From contig VJWN01000041.1 of the NCBI GenBank assembly GCA_007644065.1, forward strand, positions 2,120 to 66,119: a stretch of DNA of 64,000 nucleotides, read 5' to 3'. Shown here piece after piece: positions 22,769 to 35,608 of the stretch (positions within the stretch are counted from its first letter, which is position 1; every line of letters starts with the position of its first letter). The position numbers and the translations under genes were made by a program. The notes below the pieces were generated by a model, which was not told the origin of the DNA, made no database searches, and saw nothing but the letters and a program-made list of their open reading frames with translations. The DNA comes from Margaritispora aquatica. Lineage: Eukaryota > Ascomycota > Leotiomycetes > Helotiales > Discinellaceae.

Positions 22769-25700
22769 AAGGGACCCCCCCCTACAAGCTGATGGTTCTA
22801 TTGTATATTGTTAGCAACTTCCTATTACTTTTAAGTACTAACCTCCTCGATAGAGAGTACTAGGCCCTTACTCGTCTAGTAATATAGCGACTTTCTTGGT
22901 TTATATCGTCTCGTTCGAATTATATAAGAGTCAGGATTTGGGGTCAAGAATTGTATTTCCTATATTTAGTAGCGAAATTGTTATAGTAGTAATAATAAAG
23001 GGCGGTACTTGAGTAATATTTATACACCTTTCTAGTAGTATCGAAAGTAATCACGATTATAATACTAGAAACCCTAAAAAGCTATACTTTATTCCTTCTA
23101 TTTATACCGATAATATAATAACTGATCCTAATTCTATAATTAGTTATGAGGTCTATTAAGCCTTATAGAAACCCACCTTAGATTAAGTTCTTCTATCGAT
23201 CCGATTCTACGCCCTAATCTATACGTACTACTGGTGCTCTCTATAGTACTGATACTTCGAGCGTCTGTACCACTTCTGGGTCTGGCTCTAGCTCGTGTAA
23301 TAATAATATAGTTCGCTAGTTATATATCGTAGCTAATATATTTCTTAACCCTACTTTAGTTTCCCCTTCTATAGTAGTAATGGCCCTGTTAACGACTAAA
23401 ATCTGGAGTTTCTAAAGGATCCCTCTTGCTAATGTAAAACGTCTCCTCTTCTCCCTTCTAAAACTATCTCCTCTGTAAGATAGTAGAGTATTGTAGGTCC
23501 CGGGGAACCTCGTAATAGTATTATATATATTGACTTCTTGATAGGTAGCAATTACGGTCTGATCTTCGATACTTTCTAAGTCTCGTAAACTATATCTGAG
23601 GCTTTGTATGATCGTTTTCCCTAAAAGCTTGTATTCGCGTGGGAGGAAGCCAATTTTACGTCGCAAAAGGTCAGTAGAGTATTTTTGGATGTCGAATCCC
23701 TTAATTCTAATAGTGCTATTCTATAAATCAGTAATACAGATAAGACGGTATCCTAGAGTTTGTCTCTCGTAATCTAAAAGATTAGATATAGTAGTAATTC
23801 TACCCTCTTTACACTACAGGTCTAGAGACTTGGACCTGACTTTCACTGATTCGAACTCTATATTAGCGGCCTTAATAATCTCTATTCCACCTATAGTGTT
23901 TATTCTTTTCGAATCTTCTATTAATATACGTAATATACGCTCGGTATCCACGACTCTATTAAGGAATTCTTGTACTAAAGCTCCCAATGAATCTAGTGTC
24001 TCTTGTAACTGCTTTATAAACGTAAGTAAAAGGACAAGGTGCTGTATAGTTCTATGTTCATTTGTTATTTACTAAAGTATAAAAGTAGACATAATAAAAG
24101 ATCCTACAAGAAAGACTATATTTAGAAATATTGTCTAAAATATTAGAGCAATAGATGTATTCAGCTTTTAGTTATAGTAGCTATCTTACGCTACCTTAAA
24201 ATTGTTAACTTCTCTTTTAATACTATTTTATAGGACAATATCGAGTATAGCTCCAAGGATTAGCTTTCTAGAATATAGTTAGGAAATAGTCTTTAACATT
24301 AGTTCTAGAAATCAATATACGTAACTATATCTTTCTATCGCTTCGATCTAACTACTCCTCGGCTCAAAGGTAGAGAGCGATGGGCATTACGTACGATACA
24401 ATATATATAATATACGCTTATTGAAGCACACAAAAAGCTGTAGGTCATACTAAGAAGTAAGTATACTAATATTACTATTATAACGAGATCAAAGGCTACC
24501 GTGGTCTAGACAAATATTACCTACTCGAGGCATTTGTTCAGACAACCGTCTTTATTAAAATCAGATAGTAAGCCACTAGTAGCCTACTTCTTATCTTCTA
24601 AACAGTTGAATATCTTATCTAAAAACTTTAAAGCAATTACTTACTAGGATCTTAAGACGACTTCTAGCTAAAGCTAGGACTAGAGATTTTTGCACACGTA
24701 GTCCTTAACAAACCGGCAAACGAGGAGTCCGTTCAACAAAATCTAGACCTATATATCCCGTTTCCTATCCTCGAGAGCCTTGATTAGACTCCTAAAAAGG
24801 TACGGCACGAGTATATATAGGACACGATATAGAAAAAATATTCCAAAGCACTAAATCGGTCGATATTGGAAGCCGCTTTCCTTATCTGGCCATACTAGTA
24901 ACAGTGTATATTAAAATGCTTTGAGGTACCTATCGTACGTATCTCTCAAATATCCGAAAGAGCTCTCCTATACTACTCGTTTATCTTTAATATACTCTAT
25001 TAAACCACTATAGTGTAACCGCGAGTACTATAAGTAAACTCTAGCCGGTTTAATTAGAGGTAATCTTTTATAATATATGTTACGTCGACCTGGCTAAGGA
25101 GTTATTTTCTGTCTCGAGAAGAATCTATATAATGTTCAGATAGTATTATCGCTACGAAGTGTTGGCTATAAATATATAGTAAATCATACCTAAACTTTCA
25201 TGAAGTACGACATTAAGACATTGACCGTAGCAAGAAACAAATAGTACCCCCCGATTCGGTCTTGGTAATGTAGTAAGCGATTGATAATGTATGTATACAC
25301 ACAGCTGTCAGTCAATATAACAGACTAATACAGGGAACTAAAGCCAAAAAAAAGGCCCTCTAGACACTAATATCTAATCGGTAGAAGCGGACATTATGAT
25401 CGTCTTTTAAAGGTACAAGCAAATTCAATATGTTTTTATTGTATAATAGAAAACTACCTACTAGGTAAGCTGAATTCTATCTCTATAATTATTATAGTAA
25501 TAACTATCTTTCCTGCCATCCTCCTAGCTATGTCTAGCAAAATCTCTAGAAAGACTTAGCATTAGAGCGTAAGGAATATTAAACAGTAAGATATATACCC
25601 ACTCCTACATCTATCGCTAATTAATCCTTTATCTATCCTAGTCTCGTCCCTCGGCCTCTACAAAATAAGTTTCTAATCCAAGTCTCCAAAAATATAAGAA

Positions 25701-25900
25701 CTTACTAGATAATGTATATATAGAGCGTTGTTTACCTAAACCTAGCGGATATAATTATAAGTTAACTAGTACTTACATTTATATTTGGAATAACGTCCTC
25801 CTATTGCGACTAGAGAGAATGTTCAAAAAATGGTTTCTACTTTATTTATTTAATCAAGGTAGGCTTATTTATCTTAATAATTAAATACTAAGCACTACCT
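22769..25900. other. RIP-mutated sequence with a coding-like stretch on the minus strand
   Basis: 23409-23750 on the minus strand is open apart from isolated stops (including SLRYSLRDLESIEDQTVIAT) and its codon pattern looks like former protein. The family is not recognised. The plus-strand frame 23830-24075 has no recognisable domain. Nothing else stands out. Confidence 0.4.
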
Positions 25901-26080
25901 ATAATATTCTAGTAAAAATATAATATCCTAGTGAAATGTACATGATATCCTTGGTTAAATATAATATCCGTAAAAATATAATATCCTGGTCAAATATAAT
26001 AGCCTAGTAAAAACATAATATCTTGGTCAAATATGATATCCTAGTGAAAACGTAATATCCTAGTTAAATATAATATCCTT
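25901..26080. repeat. Imperfect tandem repeat around TAATATCCTAG
   Basis: About ten units with a period of 17-21 bp; the core TAATATCCTAG varies as GATATCCT, AATAGCCTAG and AATATCTTGG. AT-rich minisatellite-like array in non-coding DNA. Confidence 0.8.
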
Positions 26081-27430
26081 ACACTCTCTTAACCATATAC
26101 TATATAACTAACGTTTAAGCAAAGGTACTTATAGCTAGATCAAACTGAATAGCCTTCTCTTTGCCTTAATTTTACAAACCAACTTTAATTATTCGTTATA
26201 ATATAAGTGGCTCCCCTTAGAATATTATTACTAGCTAGACTTTAATAATAAATTAGGTGTTTATTTGGGCGTCGTGAATACCTATATAGTTATAGCTACT
26301 ACTATGTTGCTAAGTGGTGCTAGCCGTATAAGGACAAAGGCCGTCATGGCTATAAGAAAAAATACGATTATATCGACCACTTTAGTACTTGTAGTAAGTG
26401 CCTCGGTTTTCCTATTCTACGCAAAAACTAAAGCGGAGCTTAGGAAAGTATAAGGTACTATTAAAGAACCTACCTCCAATCTCGAGGCAGTGGCGGGTAC
26501 TAACCATCCGCCTTCTCCACGGTAATAAGCATCCTACGGACATATATACAAGAGATAACGAATATTCCGCCGTCTTTAGAAACGTTCTAGGTCATCTTCT
26601 ATAGCCACAGAAACTAGGATATCCTAGAATTTAGTTTCGGACAAGGAAACTTTAGTATATATAGTAGAGGTCACCCGAATACTTTAAAGTATTTCTAGAG
26701 GTAAAAACTTTAAGAGACTTCGAATACTAGGTACGAGCTTCATATTAGATCGACCTTGTGATTTAGAATAGGAAAGCTTAGAGTATAAGATTGATAGAGA
26801 TAACGGAAAGATATAAGGGTTAATACTATACGTTTATAATTGTTATTGTTATTATAATCTAAACTTTACTTTCGTTTATCTGTATATTAGTGAAATTAAG
26901 ATAACTAGCTATACTATAGAAATACTACCTTGTTACAATCCCTTACTATATATGATATTAACTATTTCTTATCCTAGTAATAGGCTACAAGGTAGGCAGC
27001 CTAAAACTTATTCGGCTACTACGCAAGTCTCGCAGCTATATTCATAGTCTGTACTATAAGTAATCCGTTCTAGGTAAGCGGTAATTTTATGAGCTCGCGA
27101 GAGTGTAAGATCGTTATCCTAACTCTATGTACTTCCGCGTTTGAATGGGATACTACAAGCCTGGAATCCCTGGTTGATTTGGTCTTGATCAAATACGTGT
27201 GCTGGGAGTTTGTAAGGTTGGGAGATTGCGAGATTGCATTCGGCTACATGTATATAGCTAGTCCACGGGCCAGCCTATACGTCTTAGTCTGGAAAAGGCT
27301 ATATGTCTCATATTAGCTACGCCACAATAATTTAGTCGTACTCTTAAGAGAGGATCGACCGTAAAGTATTGACCAACACAGTAGCTTCTTTTAACCCAGT
27401 AAACTTTTCGTTATAGACTTGTAGAACATC
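26081..27430. other. RIP-mutated sequence, no gene recognised
   Basis: The open frames 26265-26453 and 27089-27316 have no recognisable motif, and their flanks are closed in the same frame. I see no RNA gene or repeat. Confidence 0.4.
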
Positions 27431-28350
27431 TTTAGCCAAGACCTTAGCTTAAAAGAAGACCTTACTAGCTATTTACTAGAAGAGGAACTTATCGTCGAAT
27501 CACCCCGAGACTTCGCTTTAATAGTACCAATAGAAGACTTGATTATCGAACTACCTTAAGACCTTACTTCTGCGGTACTAATATAGGACTTAAACCTCGG
27601 ATTACCCCCAAAGGTCACTTTTATATTACTAATAATAGACTTTATCTATTCATTATACTAAAGGGAATCACTAATAACACACTCGTCACTACTTCTATTG
27701 CTAAAAGAAAACGTTATCACTCCGCTACCTATCGCCGTTTTATTACTAAGCAAGCCCTCTACTTTAATATTACTAAAGGAAGATCTCGTCGATATATTAC
27801 TAGATAGAAACACTATCCTTATATTACTAGAAGAAAAGCTGCCTCCTACGGGACAGTAAACTCTGAACTATTATAAGAAGAGGAAAAGATTATTAACCAC
27901 CTCTCCTCAAGTAACTGAAGTACTACAAACTAGGCGACAAAATCCTAAAAGACAAGCTAAAGCTAAAGCTAGGTTAGTAGCGATTCAGATTAGTAATATC
28001 GTTATTGTTAATATATCTAAAGAATAAGATGTAGCTTATATACTATTATTTACTAATAATATTGTTCATATCCGCTATCTTTGGAAGCCTAAGTTAGCTA
28101 CAAGAATACTTAATCAACCTAAGCTTATAAAGAAAAACGAGTATTACTATACATTTTAGTACTAGGAAATAGACTGATCGGAGATTATTTATACTGAAAG
28201 ATATACTAAGTGGAAGATAACGGGTACCCTTAATAAGAAGACACGTGTAATGGAACCACTGGGACTAGAGATCGAAAAGCGTATATAGATAACAAAGAAA
28301 CAGGATAAGATACAGAGAGTCCAAAAGAGAGGTAAGTACAAATAAGAAAT
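27431..28350 (+). pseudogene. RIP-killed hypothetical protein with Leu/Glu-rich repeats and a basic region
   Basis: The plus strand reads as protein interrupted by TAA/TAG. The first half has irregular repeats of about 15-20 residues built around LLLKEDLV / LLEEKLP-type motifs. The middle is strongly basic (RRQNPKRQAKAKARLVAIQ). The last part is mixed. This could be a nuclear protein with a short-repeat linker. I do not recognise it, and the repeat may only reflect low complexity. Confidence 0.35.
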
Positions 28351-30480
28351 GAAAAGAACAACAGCTAATAGCTTGAGAATACTCTAGGAGGTAACTTCTC
28401 AAATCGCTTTAGTATAGGCCTCAACGTGCCAAAGTTTGGCTAAATAAGAAAGTTTAGTCTCGGTTCCCTTAGACTTACTGTCAGCGGGTGGTAGTATATA
28501 TAAGGTAGAGGACAATTCGAAATGTTTAAAGAATAACAGTATTAATAAAACGAAGATTAGTTCGGAGATTTCTATAGAGTTGAAGTATAGACAATTAATC
28601 TATTAGTATTAAACTATATTCCTTAAATTTAACAAATATACGAAAGGATATGCTACCTAGATTGCCTATATCCGCGCGAGAGAGAAAGCGATATTTGAAG
28701 AGCCCTGGGGTCTTTGTAATCCGCAGTGGGTTCCTTAATTCGATCTCTATAGTAGCTACGGACGATACTTAATAACAGATTCGACGATCTCTAGTCCTTT
28801 GGCTAATTAGGAAGTGGTACAAATGTAGAAGAGATTCTCTATAAATTAGATCTTCTTCGAAGGATTTTAGAAGCTTGAATTGCTTCGTAGATATCGAGAA
28901 GCATTCGAAAGTCTCTTTGGAGCTACTCTAGTCCGATTCTATATATATGTTAGCGATATTAATCCGCTATTACTTTATTTACTTCTTAGTGAAATATTAT
29001 ATGCTTCTCTATCTTTAAATATAACCCTAGAGGACTGTAAATCATTTCCTAACTTTGCTTGAACAGAAGGGACGTATAGGGTATCATATGGTCTAGGAGC
29101 CTATGATTCTGTCTTTATACTAACTACTAAAGTGGTATATAGTCTACGATATATTACGATTAGAATAGAAGGTAGTTCTTTGATCTCTATCGAAGGATAA
29201 TTTAGAAAGGCGAAAAAAGATGGATGTTTTGTTCTAGTTATAGAGATTATACGATAGAAAGATGGAAGGGTTATACTATAATCTGAATAGTTAAACATAA
29301 ACATAGCTTACTCTAATATAGGGATTGTTCTCTATATGGATAAGACTTTATTACTTCTTAGATGTAGCAAGCTATTTACTTTTCAAAGATTGGAGTACTC
29401 CTCTTATTATCTAGATGTGATTTTCTTTAGAAAAGGATTATTGACAGCGGGTGTGGCACTAGATTAGGGAGGTCCGTAGTTGTCCTAATTCTATCTTACA
29501 AACGATGATAAAGTAGAGATTTATAAAAATCTATAGATTATATCCGACGTCCTTGAAACTACAACCGCTATTCAGTCTCTAGGTGTTATACGACGTACTT
29601 TGACTAAATAGTAGGCGGAACGATCTATTCGGATAAGGAAAGTCCTTATAGACTTTATCTAAGAGACGAGTTTAAGGCGAGCAATAAGGAATATTAAGAT
29701 ACGAGGCCTCGGTTGTCTTCTATATCTTGATTCTCGAGACGTAGTACACCACGGAGTACAAGGCGTAGGTGGTGGAAAGGGAGTTGTGCGATAGATACTA
29801 GTTCTTGATTATACTATAGAAGATGTTACTAACCTCAAGAAAAAGATGTTTAGCCCTCTCTCTAAAATATACTGTAAAGCTATAGGTAGAGACTCACGTA
29901 TAACGATAGATATTTATAGTAGTTATAGGTATTCTAGTCCTACAGAGACTACTGTATTCTGTGAGCGTTGTTGTGTGTCTATATATAGGAAGTGTAGGAA
30001 GAAAGTAACGTATAAATGTTTAGTGGCTTAGAAAGAGAGGTAGCAATTAGCACGATGTCTTTGCTCGTTAGCGTTTTGAAGTTCTCTATATCAAGTGCTG
30101 TCTGCTTTGAACTATGACTTTGTTAAAGGGAGGGGTCTACTAGGAATATACGACATTCATTGCTAGTCCAGATAAAATCTATATTACGTGTACCTCTTAT
30201 AGCACGGACAAATATTACAGTATTCCGAATCCGTTTTATAAGCAAGTAGACTATGCCTTATCTATTTCTACAATACGCCCTACTACAAAACAACGCTCTT
30301 ACTATAGAAGATTTTTAAGTTAGTAAACTTAGCGATGTTTCTTATCCGTTGCTTACCGTGAATATAAAAGTAATAAGAACCGAGCATGTAACGATTTAAG
30401 AGATAAAGAAAATCTACTTTTCTTCCGTATCTAGCTAGCGACGGGGATAGTCGAAAGAGGACATATTAGACACTTACTGG
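28351..30480. other. RIP-mutated coding-like DNA, unidentified
   Basis: Several plus-strand stretches read as protein with isolated stops. One (29846-30031) is Cys-rich, with FCERCCVSIYRKC and a further Cys, suggesting a metal-binding knuckle. Frames are not continuous enough to define a gene. Confidence 0.35.
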
Positions 30481-30779
30481 TTGTACTCTAATAGTTTATC
30501 GGATTATATTATATGCCTCTTTTATAAATATAAGGGTTTACTAGATGTTTTCGTATATACCGTTATAAAAGGAAGACAAAAAGGAAAAAGGTTAGCTACA
30601 ACACTTAAGGAACTGCTGGAGACTACCCTAGAAGCTCTTATTATAGAACTTAAGCTTCTAAAACTAATCGACAACGAGAGTTGGAAGTAGATTCAACTAT
30701 AGTAACCTGTTAAGAGTATATATAGTATAGCAATTCTAAAATCAACCCTGCACATACTTACACTAGCTTATTCGAAGAC

Positions 30780-31173
30780 TCCCTTAGAATTACCTTTCCT
30801 TACTAGAAACCCTGATACTTATAAACTATTGCTCTTAATCGCACGCCTTGGTGCCGAGGTCCACGAGATATTATTCTTATATACTAAAGTAGATTATACT
30901 CTTTATAATAGCTCTGGCGAGCCCGCGAGGCTCCCTCCTTTGGATCTCCCTACTATATTTACTAATAGCTAGCGGAAAGATAACGCTATATTGTTCCTTA
31001 TAAAATCCGACTATCTTGAACGTACAGCTGCCCTTACCTATACTATACCACTTAAAGTTATCGAAATGCTCGAACGGGAAGTTTCTCTGGCCATCAAGGC
31101 CGTAGCAATGATGTATTGCTCCAAACTCTTATGCCACGTATTTCCACCGTGCCAGGACTTACTTCTAGTTAGG
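30780..31173 (+). pseudogene. RIP-killed hypothetical protein, fragment
   Basis: One plus-strand frame is open except for a TAG at about 30972. It includes NPDTYKLLLLIARLGAEVHE and ERTAALTYTIPLKVIEMLER. Predominantly helical composition with a Cys-containing end. It may belong to the same dead gene as 31290-32560. Family not recognised. Confidence 0.35.
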
Positions 31174-31289
31174 TAGGAGACTATTAATGTAATAGTACAC
31201 AGATTAGCTGACTAGATTTAATAGTTATAGCATAACCGGTAGAAAACTACTCCTTAACGTTTATCACGTTATAGAGTATCTAGTATAAA

Positions 31290-32560
31290 AGGATAGCTAT
31301 TAACTAAGGTCTTACTTCGAGCTTAAGTACTAAGAGCGGCTAGTCGAGTTCTACTTATTATTTTTAATTCTATCTTCTAGAGAAGACAAGTTCCTCGGAC
31401 TTAAAGTCGCTTCTAAAGTCGTAGAGCTAGACCCTTAAGGGCTCTTCGCTACACGAATTAATCTATAGAAGAAAGAATTATATCGGTTATATCCTTCTAG
31501 GAATACGTTTTTATTTCGTGGTTCTATAACGAAATATCTATAATAAAGCGGAAATACCTATTTTAGAGAATTATTACTTTTTAATATTCAGTATATAATT
31601 AACATCGATGATCTTCCTTAAGCCTAAGCGAAGCTAGATCTATTTAAGCCGTTAAATACTATATTTCTATCTGAACTTAAGTCCCGGTTTATAGCTAGGA
31701 TCATTTTGTTTAGAGGGAGAATTTGCCGGTTTATAGGAAGATTTCATGACGTAAAGACTTATTTATATTAGCTTCTACATTCCTTAACGAGAGATATCTC
31801 CGCTAAACTCGAGCTAATGATTATTACGTACCTTATAGCTATATACTGCGAACTTGGAACTTTTAATGAAGTAAGGCTTCTACTGAATACTAAGGAGGAA
31901 AATATAATGTTTTTAATATAGAAAGATTATAGGAGGGGTCGGCGATTTGCTCTAGTACAAGCAGAAATTTATCTAATGGAGGCTCTTTCTTTATATCTAA
32001 CCGACGTGCAAACTACTCGAATTCTACTCTAGTAAGCTAAGAATACCTACAGACTTCTTCTCCAGTACTATCAACAGCTAGCGACTCCTAGCCTTCCTCT
32101 ATGCCTGAATAAATTCGAAGCATCTACGGGCCTTGTAATGAATGTACATATGTTCTACGAAATCTTAGATATAGCTAATAAATCGCTATATATGGAGGCA
32201 ATTTGCTAGTAGGAAGCAACTCTAGATATTACAAACTTAAATAGTAGAACCTTTAGCTGGCTACCTAATTTCTAATAGATAATCATCTTCTATTCGATAA
32301 GCGACCTATTGTTTAGACTTAATTAGAAAAACCTAGTGGAAGTAAATCTAGAAAAGGTAAGGAATCTTTACTCTACTTCCGGGTACTAAACTTATTATAT
32401 CGGCCTTAGCTCGGTCTAGTTCCGAATCATTAGCTAGTAAACAGCTCGGGGACAGCGGAACATAATCGGCGTATTGACAAAAGTAGATAACGATTATCTA
32501 TTTAAGCTTGGGAGTACCTGGCCGGTATAGTGATATACTAGAGAATGTAATTTTAACATT
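31290..32560 (+). pseudogene. RIP-killed helical (TPR-like) hypothetical protein
   Basis: About 400 plus-strand codons are interrupted by TAG/TAA only. The segment 31860-32300 is clearly helical and repeat-like: FNEVRLLLNTKEENIMFLI, then RRFALVQAEIYLMEALSLYL, then the YRLLLQYYQQLAT block and SLYMEAIC. This resembles tetratricopeptide-type helix pairs, but I cannot name the family. It ends shortly before the dead folylpolyglutamate synthase gene on the same strand. Whether the two were neighbours in an ancestral locus that was duplicated and then mutated is inference. Confidence 0.4.
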
Positions 32561-32884
32561 ATAGAGCTTTATTTTTCAGGTACCTCAGCATATAATTCTT
32601 TTGATAAACCTTAAATTTCCGAAGACTCGTTATTCTACATTGATAAACCTTATTGTACGATACTTAGGATACTAAACTATACTATCTTAACGTTATGTCT
32701 TCCTACTTTCAAGCCCGTTAGAAGGTCGATATTCTCGTTGAAGGTAAATACGTCCGACGATAGCCCTCAAATATATAAGGTTGAGTACGAGGTAAATCCA
32801 AGTCCTAAAAGTCTGATACTAACTAATTGCTTAAGAATACTATTGTAATTTTAAATTAATATCAGAAACGCCCTTCATTATACA

Positions 32885-34320
32885 AAGGCTAAAAACGTAC
32901 CGTGTACGCTAGAGATCGAACTAGGATATGGCTCACTCTCCTCGGCTATAAGCTTAACTTGCCTATTATCTATATTACTAGCTCTAAAGGGAAAGGCACG
33001 ACCGCTTACTACTATAATCATCTTCTAAACAAACATCGATATCTTACTACGAGTAGCTACAAGATCGGCTACTATACAAGCCTATATTAGGTCGAGGTCT
33101 GTGAACGTATTCAAATTAATAGAGAGAAGATCTCTAAACAGCTATTCGTATCTTATGTTTATAACCTTTATGAGAAGCTAAAATCGAGTAATGAGATTCC
33201 GAGGCCTAGTTATCCTAGGTTCCTAGCCCTTCTTGCTTTTTATATATTTATATCTAAAGACGTTAATATTACTATAGTTGAAACAGGTATCGGCGGGGAG
33301 TATAACTTAACAAACGCCTTGACGTCCCCTATAGTAGTAGGCATAACAACAATTAGGCTTAACTATATTAATACGTTAGAAACAACTTTAGAGCAGATTA
33401 CATAATATAAAGGAGGTATATTTAAATCTAGATCGCTAGCGTTATCTGTTGCTTAAGACGACCGCGTTCTAAATGTTCTACGTCAGAGAGTAAATAAGAA
33501 AGGTTATAATCTCCAGATTGTTAACAATATAACACTTCTTAAGTATAACGCTTCTATACTCCTTAATATACGCTATTAAAGGCTGAATACTTTGCTCGCG
33601 ATTGAACTTGTAGATATCTACCTAAAATCCGTATTTCCTAACTTCGATACTATAAGCGAAATTACTTAAACCTTAATAGAAGTGAACCTACCAGGAAGAA
33701 GTTAAATTATTAAAAGGCGTAAGGATTAGTAGTACCTAAGCATTGTGTATAATATTGATAGCTTAAGAGAGACTATAGATTAGTACAAGGAAGTAGTTAT
33801 AGCTTTAAAGTAAGTACCTCTTCGTAATCTACAAGTATACTCCTAATATCTTAGGAACAATAAACCTCTAATTATAGTCTTTAACTAAAATCGTAATGTT
33901 TCTTTACTAAGAGATCTATTCCTCTTACTAGAGCAAATTCATAATACCCTTGGCAAGTTCGTACTGTAATCTATTATCTTTTATAGTGACTAGTCCCACC
34001 TAAGTGGGGAAGAAAAACCAGGTATGTACTCAAAACCGCCTGCCTGCCCATAAACTAGGATCTAACAAGAGATATAGATCTAATTAACTTACGTAAAGAT
34101 ATTAGAGTTCCTCTCAAACTCCAACAGGATAATACTAAAATATAGCGGTTACTCCAAGGATCTAGCCAAATCATAGTCGCTTATACTATCGAGGATATGA
34201 TTGGGCTTGTGGAGAGCGAAGGTCAAGGTACAAACGTGCTTATAACTAGGAGTAGCTTTCTCGTTGGTCGGCTTCTTTATATGTTTCAAGCTGAGAGCAC
34301 GTCACTTAGTAGAGACGGAC
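32885..34320 (+). pseudogene. RIP-killed folylpolyglutamate synthase gene
   Basis: Folylpolyglutamate synthase is an ATP-dependent ligase that adds gamma-linked glutamates to folates in cytosol and mitochondria. The dead copy keeps the family's order of motifs on the plus strand. First comes a helix with WLTLLGY and a P-loop now reading TSSKGKGTT (32965-33006; usual form is GTKGKGS). Then KIGYYTSLY, VCERIQINREKISKQLF, PRFLALLAFYIF and VETGIGGEYNLTNAL (about 33280-33320). The C-terminal TIEDMIGLVESEGQGTNV and LVGRLLYMF lie at about 34185-34300. Many stops are TAG/TAA at Gln/Trp positions, and the P-loop Gly and Cys are changed by G to A. A working copy must exist elsewhere because folate polyglutamylation is a core function. 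The length fits a nearly full gene; the 5' end and introns are not resolved. Confidence 0.75.
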
Positions 34321-35320
34321 TAAAAATTTGATAAACGTACAACACTGCGCTGAATAAACGAGTTTTATAGCTTTACTAAATTACTTTAAACAAGACAACT
34401 TTCAAGTAAATCAAATCTAATAATTTTTATATCTATCTTTTATCCTTAGAACTGTCTATATATATTAACATTATATAATATAAGTTTGGTTAGTTTTGAA
34501 ATTGAATAAAATTTCCTTATAAACATTGCTTACAAGTAAGACTTCTACTACGCCTATAATACTATTGATGAAATAAAACTACTACGCTTGTAATATATAC
34601 TTAAGTTAATTAATCCTACAAAATACTAAGTTTATTTTATTAACGAATCTGATTTGTCTTAAGTTATTTACTTAAGTATATCTTAATATTATGAATTCCT
34701 AGCTTGTATCTTGCTTAGAATGTCAATATTTCTATAACTAATCTAATATAACTTGTAGTTTTATTAGAAAACAATTAATAGCTCCGATTAGCTTACCCTT
34801 GGGTAAAAAAGTTAAAGCCTATAATTAGTGATTGGTTGTTGTAGAATATAAATTCACTGATATTATAAGGACTATTAGGGCTCGGTTGTATTGCGTATTA
34901 AACGGAATTGATCGATATTGGACATATTCCGTTCTAGCAGCCATAGAGTGCTACCTATTCGAGTGGCTGTATACTCTTCTTATCTTTTGCAGCATATAAT
35001 GTAGTGTGTACAGTTAGAGAATGACACTTGGTATCATTAAAAGCCACCAGTGTAATTTTTTAATATATAGAATCCTCCGATCCGCTATTAATTAGAGACG
35101 CAAAGCTTACTCCGAAGTAAAGAGCCGTAAATATATATTTTAGACTAATAGTCTATTAGCGTTGGAGTTACTTAATGCTTACTTACCTACAAAGAAGACA
35201 TAACTATTCAGTTTAAATTACTAACCAAATAAATAAATAGTTTAAAGATTGTCTTTCAAGACTATTTATACTATCTAATTTATCGATTCTAGAAACCATC
35301 TCTTCTTAAATCCAATAGTC
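34321..35320. other. AT-rich RIP spacer
   Basis: Very TpA-rich, no frame, repeat or RNA signal that I can see. Confidence 0.5.
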
Positions 35321-35389
35321 TGACGAATACAATGGCCTGTCGGATACAATGGCCTGTCGGATACAATGGCCTATCGAATCCAACGGCTT
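35321..35389. repeat. 17-bp tandem repeat, four units
   Basis: Unit GTCGGATACAATGGCCT; the cores start at 35331, 35348, 35365 and 35382. The last unit differs (ATCGAATCCAACGGCTT). Confidence 0.85.
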
Positions 35390-35608
35390 TATTCAGTTGT
35401 CTAATCAACCGAAACGTATTATTGTCAAACTAAAGCGTCGAACTTAGATTCGGTGCTTTTTAAAAAGTCTAATCGTATAAGAGGTGTAAGTTGTTGGCGT
35501 ATATAAGTAAACATAGGCTAGTCAACATTATATTACAGTACGACGATATAACCGTAGTAAAATTAAGTTAAATTACTATAGACTATTTAAATATAGAGAT
35601 TATTCTAA

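Noticed and set aside
25901..26080. CRISPR-like array
   Set aside because: Eukaryotic context, and the units are contiguous, imperfect and AT-rich without distinct spacers.
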